From: Mycobacterium kyorinense
GTDB lineage: Bacteria > Actinomycetota > Actinomycetes > Mycobacteriales > Mycobacteriaceae
NCBI RefSeq assembly: GCF_001672775.1
Contig: NZ_LZKJ01000201.1
Location: 1 to 59,018, forward strand
DNA length: 59,018 bases
Direction: 5' to 3'
Position numbers and translations under genes: made by a program. Positions 1 to 8,079 of the stretch are shown one piece after another (within the stretch, counting starts at the first letter, position 1; each line of letters begins with the position of its first letter). The notes beneath the pieces were generated by a model. It saw nothing but the letters and a program-made list of their open reading frames with translations. It had not been told where the DNA came from and searched no databases.

Positions 1-394
1 CATCCGAGGCACTGGCGACACCGGCGCGACGGCGTTGGCGCCGGCTGTCACCGAGGCCGGACCGATCGCCAATACCACCAACGCGGTGCCGATGATCACC
101 ACCGCCGGCCGCCGATACCAGGGCACCGTGGCGGCGCCGCTGGGCCGGACCCCATGGTCGACGGCCGGCTGCGGCCGGGCAGAAGTCGCGGGGGCGCTGC
201 TGCCCGCTACGGGGTACTCGCCGGTGAGAAGCGGCATGATCGCGGAGGCGTCGTCGGCCTCAGACCAGGCCAGCGCCGGCTCGGGGTCTGGGCCCGGCGC
301 GGCTTCGGCCATCGTGGTGGCGTCGGCGATCGGTCCGGCCTCGGTGACAGCCGGCGCCAACGCCGTCGCGCCGGTGTCGCCAGTGCCTCGGATG
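1..394. repeat. 70-bp perfect inverted repeat flush with the left window end
   Basis: Bases 1-70 are the exact reverse complement of 325-394, with a 254-base loop (71-324). The repeat stops at 71/324 (a opposite c) and ends exactly at base 1. The right-hand arm and the loop belong to the minus-strand Hsp70-like gene and read sensibly there. The terminal arm is therefore the likely fold-back copy, produced by chimeric amplification or a hairpin in the assembly graph. Confidence 0.95.
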
Positions 395-1416
395 GCCTGA
401 AGCGCGGCCCCGACGGCAGCGGCCAACTGTGGCCGCGCCGCCGTGATGACCCGGGCCCGCAAGTGTTCGGACAGCGCCGTCGTGATGGCTGGAATGCTCG
501 CACCACCACCTACGGTGGCGATCGCCGCCACATCACGAATTCCGTTGCGGTGTAAGGCTTGCTGGGCCGCAGCGACGAACATGTCCAACGGCCGGCGGAT
601 CGCGTCGTCGAGTTCGGTTCGGGTGACCTGGATATCGCCGCGATATCCGGGCAGATCCGCGGTCAGCGTGGTGGCCGTGGCCGACGACAGGTCTTCTTTG
701 GCGAGTCGACACGCAACTCGCAGCCGGGTCATCGACCCGATCTCGGAGGTTTCCGAGGTGTCGAGCGGGCCTGCTGCCGACAGCTCGGCCAACACGTGGC
801 TGAGCAGCGCCTCGTCGATCACATCGCCGGAAAACTCGGTGTGCCGCATCGTGGGCGCGACCGGCTGGTAGCCGTTTGCGGCATCGACCAACGTGAGACT
901 GGTGCCGCTGCCACCGAAATCGCACACCGCGATGATTCCGCGGCCGGGCAAGCCCGGGTCCGACTGCAGGGCAGTCAGCGCGGCCAGGTAATCCGGAAGC
1001 AGCGTCAGTCCGCCCGCCCACTCTGGCACCCGGCTCAGCGCGGCCCGCAACGCGTCCACGGCCATCGGCGGCCAATGCGCCGGATGGGTGACGGCAATCG
1101 CTTCGGGCAAGGCGCGACCCTCGGTCGCGGTGTACCCCAGTGCCCGCAGACTGTCGGCGAGTACGGTCTCGCTGCGATGTGTGGAGCCGTCAGCTGCCAC
1201 GATCGCTGCCGAATCGCCCACCCGGTCGACGAAGTCGGTGATGACCAGGCCGCGCTCGGTCAGGTTCGGGTTCTCCGATGGCACACCCACTTCGGGCGGG
1301 CGCTGCCGATACCGAGTCAGCACCGGCTTACGGGTCACCGCGCGGTTGGCGGTCACGGCCGCAAGGTTGGTGGCGCCCACTGACAGACCTACCGCCGGTC
1401 GTTGTCCGTTTGCCAT
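1..1416 (-). CDS. Hsp70/actin-fold ATPase-like, Pro/Ala-rich membrane protein, partial at the 3' end
   Basis: The frame is open from an ATG at 1416 to the window start and begins MANGQRPAVGLSVGATNLAAV. About residue 160 there is CDFGGSGTSL, the phosphate-2 type motif of Hsp70/actin-fold ATPases, and about residue 300 TVGGGASIP, a second nucleotide-contact motif. A Pro/Ala-rich acidic linker follows, then a hydrophobic segment (VVIIGTALVVLA, about residues 436-447) that looks like a single membrane span. This resembles the mycobacterial 'conserved Pro-rich' Hsp70-like proteins (Rv2264c type, from memory). The chaperone role is inference. Codons beyond position 71 toward base 1 lie in an inverted copy of 325-394 and should not be trusted; the true C-terminus is missing. 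Confidence 0.75.
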   Translation of the reverse strand, partial: MANGQRPAVGLSVGATNLAAVTANRAVTRKPVLTRYRQRPPEVGVPSENPNLTERGLVITDFVDRVGDSAAIVAADGSTHRSETVLADSLRALGYTATEGRALPEAIAVTHPAHWPPMAVDALRAALSRVPEWAGGLTLLPDYLAALTALQSDPGLPGRGIIAVCDFGGSGTSLTLVDAANGYQPVAPTMRHTEFSGDVIDEALLSHVLAELSAAGPLDTSETSEIGSMTRLRVACRLAKEDLSSATATTLTADLPGYRGDIQVTRTELDDAIRRPLDMFVAAAQQALHRNGIRDVAAIATVGGGASIPAITTALSEHLRARVITAARPQLAAAVGAALQAIRGTGDTGATALAPAVTEAGPIADATTMAEAAPGPDPEPALAWSEADDASAIMPLLTGEYPVAGSSAPATSARPQPAVDHGVRPSGAATVPWYRRPAVVIIGTALVVLAIGPASVTAGANAVAPVSPVPRM

Positions 1417-1480
1417 GCCCACCCTCAATACCCGCTGGCGTGCCTGCGCACACCGCCCCCCAATCTATCGACAGCCCGGA

Positions 1481-2566
1481 TCAGCGAATCGTGCCGGCTC
1501 CGGCGATCAGCGGAAGGTCGAGCGCGGTGACCCAGCCCGGGGAGAGTTCGTTGACGGCCGGCACCGCGTTTAGCGCCCGCATCCCCGTCGCCAGACACCC
1601 TGCCGTTGCCGCGTCACGTCCGGAACCGTCGGTGAATCGGAACGCGGTCTCCTGGAAGACACTCGGTGTTCCTTCGATGTCGACCCGGTAGACGTCGTCC
1701 TTGGTGCCCGACGGCCAGTCCGGGGCGGCGTCGTGCCCGATGCGGTTGACGTGTTCGAGTTGAATCCGCGTCCTGCCCTGGTAGATGCCGTTGATCGTGA
1801 ACCGGACCGCCGCGACGTGGCCCGGCGCGATGATGCCTTTGGCGGTCTTGCGCTCCGTGGGAGTCACCCACTTGTCCCAGGTGGTGGTGATCTCGTCGAG
1901 CATGATGCCCGCAGCGTGCGCGATCATCGGGACGGTGGCACCCCAGGCGAAGATCAGCACATCGCGGTTCTCCAGCACCGGGCGAAACTCAGGCCCACGG
2001 CCGATGCCCATCTCGTTTTCGTAGTCGCCGGTGTAGTTGGTGTAGTCGAGCAACTCCGAGGCCCGCACGGTGTGCACCTCCGAGCACAGACCCATCAGCG
2101 TCATCGGGAACAGATCGTTGGCGAAGCCCGGGTCGATGCCCGTGGTGAAACACGACGACTCCCCCAACTCGCAGGCTTCGGTGATGGGCTGAATCCACGT
2201 CGGCGGATTGAGGTGCATGGTCGGCCAGACCCACGGCGTCATCGCAGTGGAGCAGACGTCGATGCCGGCGCGCAGAAACCGAGTCATCAAGGCGATGTTG
2301 GCCTCGGCGTGCGCGGCGGTCGGCCCGTAGTGCACCAGCGCGTCCGGCTGCAGCGCAATCAGCGCGTCGACGTCGTCGGTGGCGGTGATGCCGATGGGCT
2401 CGGCCAACCCGCAGATGTCGCCGACGTCGCGGCCCACCTTGTCGGAACTGCTGACACCCACGCCCACCAGTTCGAACTGTGGATGTTTGACGATCTCGGC
2501 GATCACCATCTTGCCGATGAATCCGGTACCCCACACCACAACCCTTTTCGGACTGCGTTCTGGCAT
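1481..2566 (-). CDS. NAD(P)-dependent oxidoreductase, dihydrodipicolinate reductase / 2,4-diaminopentanoate dehydrogenase-like
   Basis: This 361-residue protein opens with a Rossmann nucleotide-binding motif (VVWGTGFIGKMV, about residues 9-20) and continues with HPQFELVGVGVSS, the pattern of dapB-type and DAPDH-like dehydrogenases. The C-terminal half matches the mycobacterial family usually annotated only as 'dihydrodipicolinate reductase N-terminal domain protein'. The ATG at 2566 is preceded by GAAGAGGTG at good spacing. A paralogue with the same layout lies at 34486-35598 inside the catabolic island. The substrate is unknown; a true lysine-pathway role is unlikely because the protein is longer than DapB and is not near dap genes. 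Confidence 0.75.
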   Translation of the reverse strand: MPERSPKRVVVWGTGFIGKMVIAEIVKHPQFELVGVGVSSSDKVGRDVGDICGLAEPIGITATDDVDALIALQPDALVHYGPTAAHAEANIALMTRFLRAGIDVCSTAMTPWVWPTMHLNPPTWIQPITEACELGESSCFTTGIDPGFANDLFPMTLMGLCSEVHTVRASELLDYTNYTGDYENEMGIGRGPEFRPVLENRDVLIFAWGATVPMIAHAAGIMLDEITTTWDKWVTPTERKTAKGIIAPGHVAAVRFTINGIYQGRTRIQLEHVNRIGHDAAPDWPSGTKDDVYRVDIEGTPSVFQETAFRFTDGSGRDAATAGCLATGMRALNAVPAVNELSPGWVTALDLPLIAGAGTIR

Positions 2567-2729
2567 CTGTCACCTCTTCGCTCGTGTCCGGCTCACCCTA
2601 AGCGGCGGCCACGCGAAATCCCTTGCTGGGCCGCTGCACCGCGACGGCAAAAGATGCGAAAACGCTGGATAACCGGCGCCCGAGTGCCACCATAAGGCCG
2701 GTAACCGTCCCTGAACCGGAGGCATCCAG

Positions 2730-3086
2730 ATGACGCGTTTCACGGGCCGCAACGTGTTCGCTGCCTTTGCCGCGTTCACCGTAGCCACGGCCACGTGTGC
2801 TGTCGGCGTGGCTAACGCAACACCGCAGCCGCAGAAAATCCGCTACGTCGTAAGTGGCAGTTCTCCTGTGGCCGAATACATCTCGTATCAAACGGACACA
2901 GGGCAGCAGCAGCAGGCAAATGTGACATTGCCGTGGACGACGCAGTTCACCGCGTTCAGTACCCAGGTGTTCGTGCTCAGCGCCGAAGGGCCCGGCTCGA
3001 TCACCTGCGCGATCCTGGTGGATGGCGACGTGGTGACCAACATGACCGCCACCGGCCAGCCCGCCCGCACCGCCTGCTCGCACTGA
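2730..3086 (+). CDS. Small secreted MmpS-like protein
   Basis: The 118-residue product starts with a cleavable signal peptide (MTRFTGRNVFAAFAAF..., probable cut after about residue 30 near ANA). The mature part (IRYVVSGSSPVAEYISYQTD ... LPWTTQF ... ITCAILVDG ... TAC) has the spacing of the extracellular domain of mycobacterial MmpS proteins, including two cysteines that could form a disulfide. There is no N-terminal membrane anchor and no mmpL gene beside it, so it is a free-standing relative. GGAGG lies seven bases before the ATG. Confidence 0.7.
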   Translation: MTRFTGRNVFAAFAAFTVATATCAVGVANATPQPQKIRYVVSGSSPVAEYISYQTDTGQQQQANVTLPWTTQFTAFSTQVFVLSAEGPGSITCAILVDGDVVTNMTATGQPARTACSH

Positions 3087-3160
3087 TCGCGCGCATCTCG
3101 CCCCGCACTCGCGGACATGGACTTTTCGCTGGTTCCGCACAGTCCGCTGCCGACAACGCC

Positions 3161-3166
3161 TAATAT
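3161..3166 (+). promoter_or_regulatory. Candidate -10 element for the 3205 gene
   Basis: TAATAT fits the mycobacterial SigA -10 pattern TANNNT and lies about 40 bases before the chosen start, which would give a short leader containing the GGAG at 3193. No convincing -35 hexamer is visible. Confidence 0.3.
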
Positions 3167-3204
3167 TCAGGCGACCTGCGTGCGAGACGAACGGAGTGTG
3201 GTCC

Positions 3205-3627
3205 GTGAAGACGTTGGCGCTCAGCGCGGTGCTCACCGCAATCGCGGTGACACTCGCGCCGGTTTCTCGAGCCGAGATGCACATCGGCAACTATGCACTC
3301 GAGACGGCGCGAGATCCGGGCCATGCCTGGATTTGGGCCGTCCGGCCATGCCCTACCGCCGACTGCGTACATGTGCAGGCGATCCCACAGCCCAACGGTC
3401 AGGCCGCGCCCTACGACGGGGACGCCCAACTCGTCGACGGCCGCTACACAATGAGCGTCGACGTGCCCGACGGTGTGCGCTGTGTGGTCGCCTTCTATCC
3501 GTCGCATGACACCTACTCCTGGGACGCGGTAACGCTCAGCGGTTCGGTGCAGTCGAGCTACGAAACGGGCTGCGGCGGCGGGCCGGGCGGAACCGACAGC
3601 TATCCCTTCACGCTGACCCGGTGGTAG
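3205..3627 (+). CDS. Small secreted protein of unknown function
   Basis: From the GTG at 3205 the product is 140 residues, starting VKTLALSAVLTAIAVTLAPVSRAE, a good Sec signal peptide with cleavage after SRA. The mature part has paired cysteines (RPCPTADC, VRC, TGC) and a Gly-rich tail, suggesting a disulfide-stabilised exported domain of a kind common in mycobacteria. A GTG at 3196 is in frame, but GGAG at 3193-3196 would abut it; that same GGAG sits eight bases from 3205, so 3205 is preferred. I do not recognise a named family. Confidence 0.65.
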   Translation: MKTLALSAVLTAIAVTLAPVSRAEMHIGNYALETARDPGHAWIWAVRPCPTADCVHVQAIPQPNGQAAPYDGDAQLVDGRYTMSVDVPDGVRCVVAFYPSHDTYSWDAVTLSGSVQSSYETGCGGGPGGTDSYPFTLTRW

Positions 3628-3721
3628 CGGCTGGGGCTTAGCTACCAAAAAACCTGCGCCTGTTCTTGCTGGCACGTTATGGTGCTGCCAAGTTGCTGAC
3701 AAGTTGCTGTGGGAGGGCCCG

Positions 3722-5620
3722 TTGCAGGGGACTTCGTTCGGGAAGTACCGGCTGATCGAGTTGCTGGGCCGAGGCGGCCAGGGCGAGGTTTGGCGGGCCC
3801 ACGACACGGTGATCGACCGGGTCGTCGCGATCAAGATTCTGCCTCCCGAATTTTCCCGGGACGAGGTGTTCCAACAGCGGTTCCGTCGGGAAGCCCATGC
3901 GGCCGCACGACTGAGCAGCCCGCACGTCATACCGATCCACACCCATGGGGAAATCGACGGGCGGCTGTTCGTGGACATGCGGCTGATCGAGGGTCGCGAT
4001 CTGCAGTCGATTTTGGGCCGGGGTCCGATGGCACCGGAGCGAGCGGTGTACATCGTCGACCAGATCGCCAAGGCACTGCATGCCGCGCACAAGGTCGGGC
4101 TACTGCATCGAGATGTCAAGCCGTCCAACATATTGCTCGACGACGATGATTTTGCCTATCTGATCGATTTCGGAATTGCCCGCGCGGCAGGCGAACTGGG
4201 CTTGACAACCGCCGGCGACGTGATCGGGACATTCCACTACATGGCCCCGGAGCGGTTCAGCGCCGGGCAACTCGACGCCCGCCCCGTCGACGCGCGCTCG
4301 GACATCTACGCGTTGACCTGTGTGCTGTACGAGTGCTTGACCGCAGCACATCCGTTCCCCGGTGACAGCCTGGAGCAACAACTCACCAACCACCTGACAG
4401 CGCCGCCGCCACGGCCTTCGATCACCGACCCCGGGCTGCCGGGCGGATTCGATGCGGTCATCGCGACGGGCATGGCCAAAAATCCCGACGACCGATACGG
4501 CACCGCGGTGCAGTTGGCGCGGGCCGCCTACGACGCCGTCACCACGCCGCCGGCGCCTGCCCGCGCCCGGTCGGCGACTCCCCCTCGGGGGAACCGGCAG
4601 CCCCGCCCGAACGGCCGCGGCCGCCCGCCCGCCCCGCAACCGCAGCAAGCTCCCAGCCCGGCGACGATCCAGCACCGGTTGCCGAACGCCGTCGCGACGC
4701 CGCGGCCGCAACCCGTCCCGGCGCAATTGCCCGAAACCACACCATCACCGTCGCAGCCGTGGTGGCGCCGAAAATCCGTGCTCATCTCGACCGCCGCGGT
4801 ACTTGGCGTCATCGTGGTTATCGCGGGCATGGTCGTGCTGGGCGGTGGCGGCTCCAACGCCGGCGACACACAGCAGGTAGCACTGCCCTTCACCGGTCTG
4901 CGGGAGCCGCAAGGGGTGTCGGTCGACAGCGGCGGGACGGTGTACGTCGCCGATACTCTGCACAACCGGGTGCTGGCGTTGGCGGCGGGCTCCACCAGCC
5001 CGGCCGTACTGCCGTTCGACGGACTCAACTACCCAACCGGTGTCACGGCAGACAACAGCGGAACGGTCTATGTCACGGACGCCGGCAACAAGCGCGTGGT
5101 GGTACTACCGGCGGGCTCGACAACCCAAACCCAGCTTCCGTTCAACGATCTCGGCAATCCCACCGGTGTGACCGTGGACAACAGCCGAACCGTCTATGTC
5201 ACCGACACCGCGAAAAACCGGGTGGTGGCGCTACCCGCCGGGTCGAACAGGCAAACCGAGCTTCCGTTCACCGGTCTCAACGCTCCGACTGGCGTGGTGG
5301 TGAACAGCAACGGAACGATCTACGTCGCCGACGGCGGCAATGACCAAATCCTGGCGCTGGCCGCCGGTTCCAGCAGTCAATCCACGCTGCCCTTCCGGGG
5401 CCTCAACGAACCCGGCGGCGTGACGGTGGACAACCAGGGCGCCGTGTATGTCACCGACAGCCAAAACAACCGCACCCTCAAACTTCCCGTCGGCTCGACG
5501 GCGCAAGTCGAACTGCCGTTCACCGGCCTCGATTTTCCGTGGGGTTTGGCCGTCGACAGCAACGGCACCGTCTACGTTGCCGGCCACAGCAACAAAGTGA
5601 TGTCGCTGCAGCAGAAGTAA
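3722..5620 (+). CDS. pknD: PknD-type Ser/Thr protein kinase with extracellular six-repeat NHL beta-propeller
   Basis: The 632-residue receptor kinase has a cytoplasmic kinase domain (Gly loop GRGGQGEV; VAIK lysine K38; HRDVKPSN 129-136; DFG 149-151; APE ending at 177), a Pro/Arg/Gln-rich juxtamembrane linker, one membrane span (about 352-375), and six 42-residue repeats of the form LPF-x-GL..P.GV.VD..GTVYV.D (388-632). These are NHL repeats building a closed propeller as in M. tuberculosis PknD. The TTG at 3722 follows GGGAGGG; an upstream TTG at 3704 is less likely. Unlike classical pknD it is not beside a phosphate-transport operon but 33 bases upstream of a Na+/H+ antiporter gene. The symbol is by architecture; orthology is not proven. 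Confidence 0.85.
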   Translation: MQGTSFGKYRLIELLGRGGQGEVWRAHDTVIDRVVAIKILPPEFSRDEVFQQRFRREAHAAARLSSPHVIPIHTHGEIDGRLFVDMRLIEGRDLQSILGRGPMAPERAVYIVDQIAKALHAAHKVGLLHRDVKPSNILLDDDDFAYLIDFGIARAAGELGLTTAGDVIGTFHYMAPERFSAGQLDARPVDARSDIYALTCVLYECLTAAHPFPGDSLEQQLTNHLTAPPPRPSITDPGLPGGFDAVIATGMAKNPDDRYGTAVQLARAAYDAVTTPPAPARARSATPPRGNRQPRPNGRGRPPAPQPQQAPSPATIQHRLPNAVATPRPQPVPAQLPETTPSPSQPWWRRKSVLISTAAVLGVIVVIAGMVVLGGGGSNAGDTQQVALPFTGLREPQGVSVDSGGTVYVADTLHNRVLALAAGSTSPAVLPFDGLNYPTGVTADNSGTVYVTDAGNKRVVVLPAGSTTQTQLPFNDLGNPTGVTVDNSRTVYVTDTAKNRVVALPAGSNRQTELPFTGLNAPTGVVVNSNGTIYVADGGNDQILALAAGSSSQSTLPFRGLNEPGGVTVDNQGAVYVTDSQNNRTLKLPVGSTAQVELPFTGLDFPWGLAVDSNGTVYVAGHSNKVMSLQQK

Positions 5621-5653
5621 GTACGCCGGGGTGCTCGGCTCGGTGGCGGCCGC

Positions 5654-7264
5654 GTGCCGGAAGATGTCCTCGTGTTCGGACTTGTCGTCGTCGTCGCGCT
5701 GGTCGCCACCGTGGTGGCGGGAACGGTTTTGGGCAAGCGTTATCGCGTTGGACCGCCAGTTCTGCTCATCCTGCTCGGCGCTTCGCTGGGCCTGATCCCG
5801 CGGTTCGGCGAGACCCGGCTCGACGGGGAGATCGTGCTGCTGTTGTTCCTGCCCGCGATCCTCTACTGGGAGAGCATGAACACCAGCTTCCGCGAGATCC
5901 GGGCGAATCTGCGCGTCATCGTCTTGTTCAGCGTCGGCCTGGTGATTGCCACCGCGGTCGCAGTGTCGTGGACGGCGCGAGCATTGGGGATGGAGTCGCA
6001 CGCGGCGGCGGTTCTGGGTGCGGTGCTCTCGCCAACGGATGCCGCGGCCGTGGCCGGGCTGGCGAAGCATTTGCCCCGGCGGCCTCTGACCGTGCTGCGC
6101 GCCGAGAGCATCATCAACGACGGCACCGCGCTGGTGCTGTTCGCCGTGACCGTGGCCGTCGCGACCGGCAGCCCCGCGATCGGCCCGGCCGCGCTGGTCG
6201 GCCGTTTTGCCGGCTCCTATCTCGGCGGCATCGCCGCCGGACTGGCGGTCGGCGCAGCGGTGACCTTGCTGCGCCGCAGAATCGACGCTCCGCTCGAGGA
6301 GGGCGCGTTGAGTGTGCTGACGCCGTTCGCGGCGTTCCTGCTCGCCGAAACGATGCACTGCAGCGGTGTGGTCGCCGTGCTGGTGGCCGCGCTGGTGCTC
6401 ACTTATGTTGGGCCGCGGGTGATCCGGGCCCGATCACGCCTGCAGTCGTTCGCGTTCTGGGATATTGCGACGTTTCTGATCAACGGCTCGCTGTGGGTGT
6501 TCGTCGGCGTTCAGATTCCGGGCGCGGTCCACGGCATCGTCAATGTCGGTGCGGGACTGGGCCACGCGGCGTTACTGGCCCTCGCCGTGACCGGCGTCGT
6601 GATCGCCACCCGAATTGTGTGGGTCGAAGCCACTACGGCGTTGATACGCACCGTCGACCGGCGTGCGGTGCAGCGCGCCCGACGGACCGGCTGGCGTCAG
6701 CGCGTGGTGTCCAGCTGGGCGGGATTCCGTGGCGCCGTGTCGCTTGCCGCGGCGCTGGCCGTCCCGCTGACTACGCACAGCGGCGCCGCATTCCCGGACC
6801 GCAACCTGATCATCTTCGTGGTGACCGTCGTGATTCTGGTGACCGTTCTGGTTCAGGGCAGCACGCTGCCACTCGTGGTCCGGTGGGCGCGAATGCCCGA
6901 AGACGCTACGCACGCTGAGGAATTGCAACTGGCCCGCTCTCGCAGCGCCGAGGCGGCGATCGAGGCTTTGCCGGTGGTCGCCGATGAGGTCGGCATCGGC
7001 AGCGAACTACTGGACCGCCTGCAAACGGAATACGAAGAAAGCGCCGCGCTCGTCGCGGCCAGCGCCGACGACCCGGCCATCAGCGGCGCGGCCGAGCAGA
7101 ACGACCTGATACGACGCGTGCGGCTTGGCGTGCTCGAGCACAAACGCCGAGCCGTCACCGAGCTTCGGGATCAAAACCGGATCGACGACATCGTCTTGCG
7201 CGAGTTGCAGTCGGCGATGGACCTCGAGGAAGTCCGACTGCTCGACCCCGCCGACACCGACTGA
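5654..7264 (+). CDS. Na+/H+ antiporter, CPA1/NhaP family (YjcE-like)
   Basis: The 536-residue protein has about 12 hydrophobic segments starting at residue 3 and the CPA1 core motifs SPTDAAAVAGL and AESIINDGTALVLF, whose Asp residues line the ion pathway. A charged cytoplasmic tail of roughly 110 residues follows (about 425-536, rich in Glu, Arg and Ala). It exchanges protons for sodium or other monovalent cations across the plasma membrane. The GTG start lies only 33 bases after the PknD-like kinase gene, so the two may be co-transcribed. That fits a kinase-antiporter pairing in osmotic or pH response, which is inference. Confidence 0.85.
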   Translation: MPEDVLVFGLVVVVALVATVVAGTVLGKRYRVGPPVLLILLGASLGLIPRFGETRLDGEIVLLLFLPAILYWESMNTSFREIRANLRVIVLFSVGLVIATAVAVSWTARALGMESHAAAVLGAVLSPTDAAAVAGLAKHLPRRPLTVLRAESIINDGTALVLFAVTVAVATGSPAIGPAALVGRFAGSYLGGIAAGLAVGAAVTLLRRRIDAPLEEGALSVLTPFAAFLLAETMHCSGVVAVLVAALVLTYVGPRVIRARSRLQSFAFWDIATFLINGSLWVFVGVQIPGAVHGIVNVGAGLGHAALLALAVTGVVIATRIVWVEATTALIRTVDRRAVQRARRTGWRQRVVSSWAGFRGAVSLAAALAVPLTTHSGAAFPDRNLIIFVVTVVILVTVLVQGSTLPLVVRWARMPEDATHAEELQLARSRSAEAAIEALPVVADEVGIGSELLDRLQTEYEESAALVAASADDPAISGAAEQNDLIRRVRLGVLEHKRRAVTELRDQNRIDDIVLRELQSAMDLEEVRLLDPADTD

Positions 7265-7272
7265 TCAGCGGC

Positions 7273-7959
7273 CTACTGGTTCGGAACTCTGGCGGCGATC
7301 TGGTTGGCGATATCGACGGCGGTGTTCTTCGGGTCGGGGCTGCAGGTGTTGACGTCGACGATGACGTTGTTGCGCACCGCCAGCGCCCGCCCGCAGGCCC
7401 AGCCGCCGGCCCTGGGGTCCTGCTGACTGGCGACCAGGCTCAGGACCCCGTTGGCGTTGGATATCGGCCCGGCAGTCCATTTCGTCCCGGACTGAATGTG
7501 GCGGTATTGGTGGCATTCCGGCCACTGCTTGGCGGACGCGGCGAAGAAGGCGTTGGCTTGTTTGGCGATCGGGAACAACACCACCGCCTGCTCGGCGTAG
7601 TGAGTGAAGTTGTCGCCGTCGTTGAAGGCCTGGTCGAGCATCGCCGTGAAGCCGCTGTCGGCGTAGACCTGGGCCTGCGCCGCGCTGTCGACGGCCAGGC
7701 ACTCCCGGGGCTCCATGATCGCGCTGTCGTCGGACATCGTGTCGTGCTTCCGGGTGATCTTCATTTCGGTCGCCCCCATCACGGGGTTGATTTGCTCGGG
7801 GGTGAGCAGCAACGGGGCCAGTTCACGCTCGACGACGGGACGAGGAATGCGCGATGTGGTGGTGGTTGTCGTCGCTTTGGCGTCGCCGTGGTCGTTGCCG
7901 CCGCACCCGGCGGTCAGAAGGCCAAGGCCCACTACAAATGCGGCCGTCAGATGACGCAT
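7273..7959 (-). CDS. Lipoprotein with PknH-sensor-like extracellular domain
   Basis: From the ATG at 7959 the product is 228 residues, starting MRHLTAAFVVGLGLLTAGCGG: a signal peptide ending in a lipobox (LTAGC). A Thr/Ser linker precedes a domain with LLTPEQINPVMG, an ECLAVDSAAQAQVYADSGF block and paired cysteines (WPECHQY, WACGRAL, NTCSPDP). This is the pattern of the PknH C-terminal sensor family, found both on PknH kinases and on free lipoproteins. A GTG at 7983 is in frame, but GGGGAAGAG lies just before 7959. It converges on the antiporter gene. It probably binds a ligand outside the membrane; the ligand is unknown. Confidence 0.8.
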   Translation of the reverse strand: MRHLTAAFVVGLGLLTAGCGGNDHGDAKATTTTTTSRIPRPVVERELAPLLLTPEQINPVMGATEMKITRKHDTMSDDSAIMEPRECLAVDSAAQAQVYADSGFTAMLDQAFNDGDNFTHYAEQAVVLFPIAKQANAFFAASAKQWPECHQYRHIQSGTKWTAGPISNANGVLSLVASQQDPRAGGWACGRALAVRNNVIVDVNTCSPDPKNTAVDIANQIAARVPNQ

Positions 7960-8079
7960 CTGCTCTTCCCCATTCCCGGTCACCGCGTCGCGGTCGCTCT
8001 CCTGCGTTGCCGGTCAGAACCCGCGTCTCGCCAGCCTAACGCCATTTGTGGGGAGCAGGGCGTAGGCCGAACCGCGGTG

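Noticed and set aside
3622..3647. TGGTAGC/GCTACCA stem followed by AAAAAA after the 3205 gene
   Set aside because: The A-run is on the wrong side for a plus-strand intrinsic terminator, and the stem includes the stop codon; no functional claim is justified.
3690..3709. Direct repeat AAGTTGCTG twice at 11-base spacing before the PknD-like gene
   Set aside because: Too short and uncharacterised to call an operator; it may be chance.
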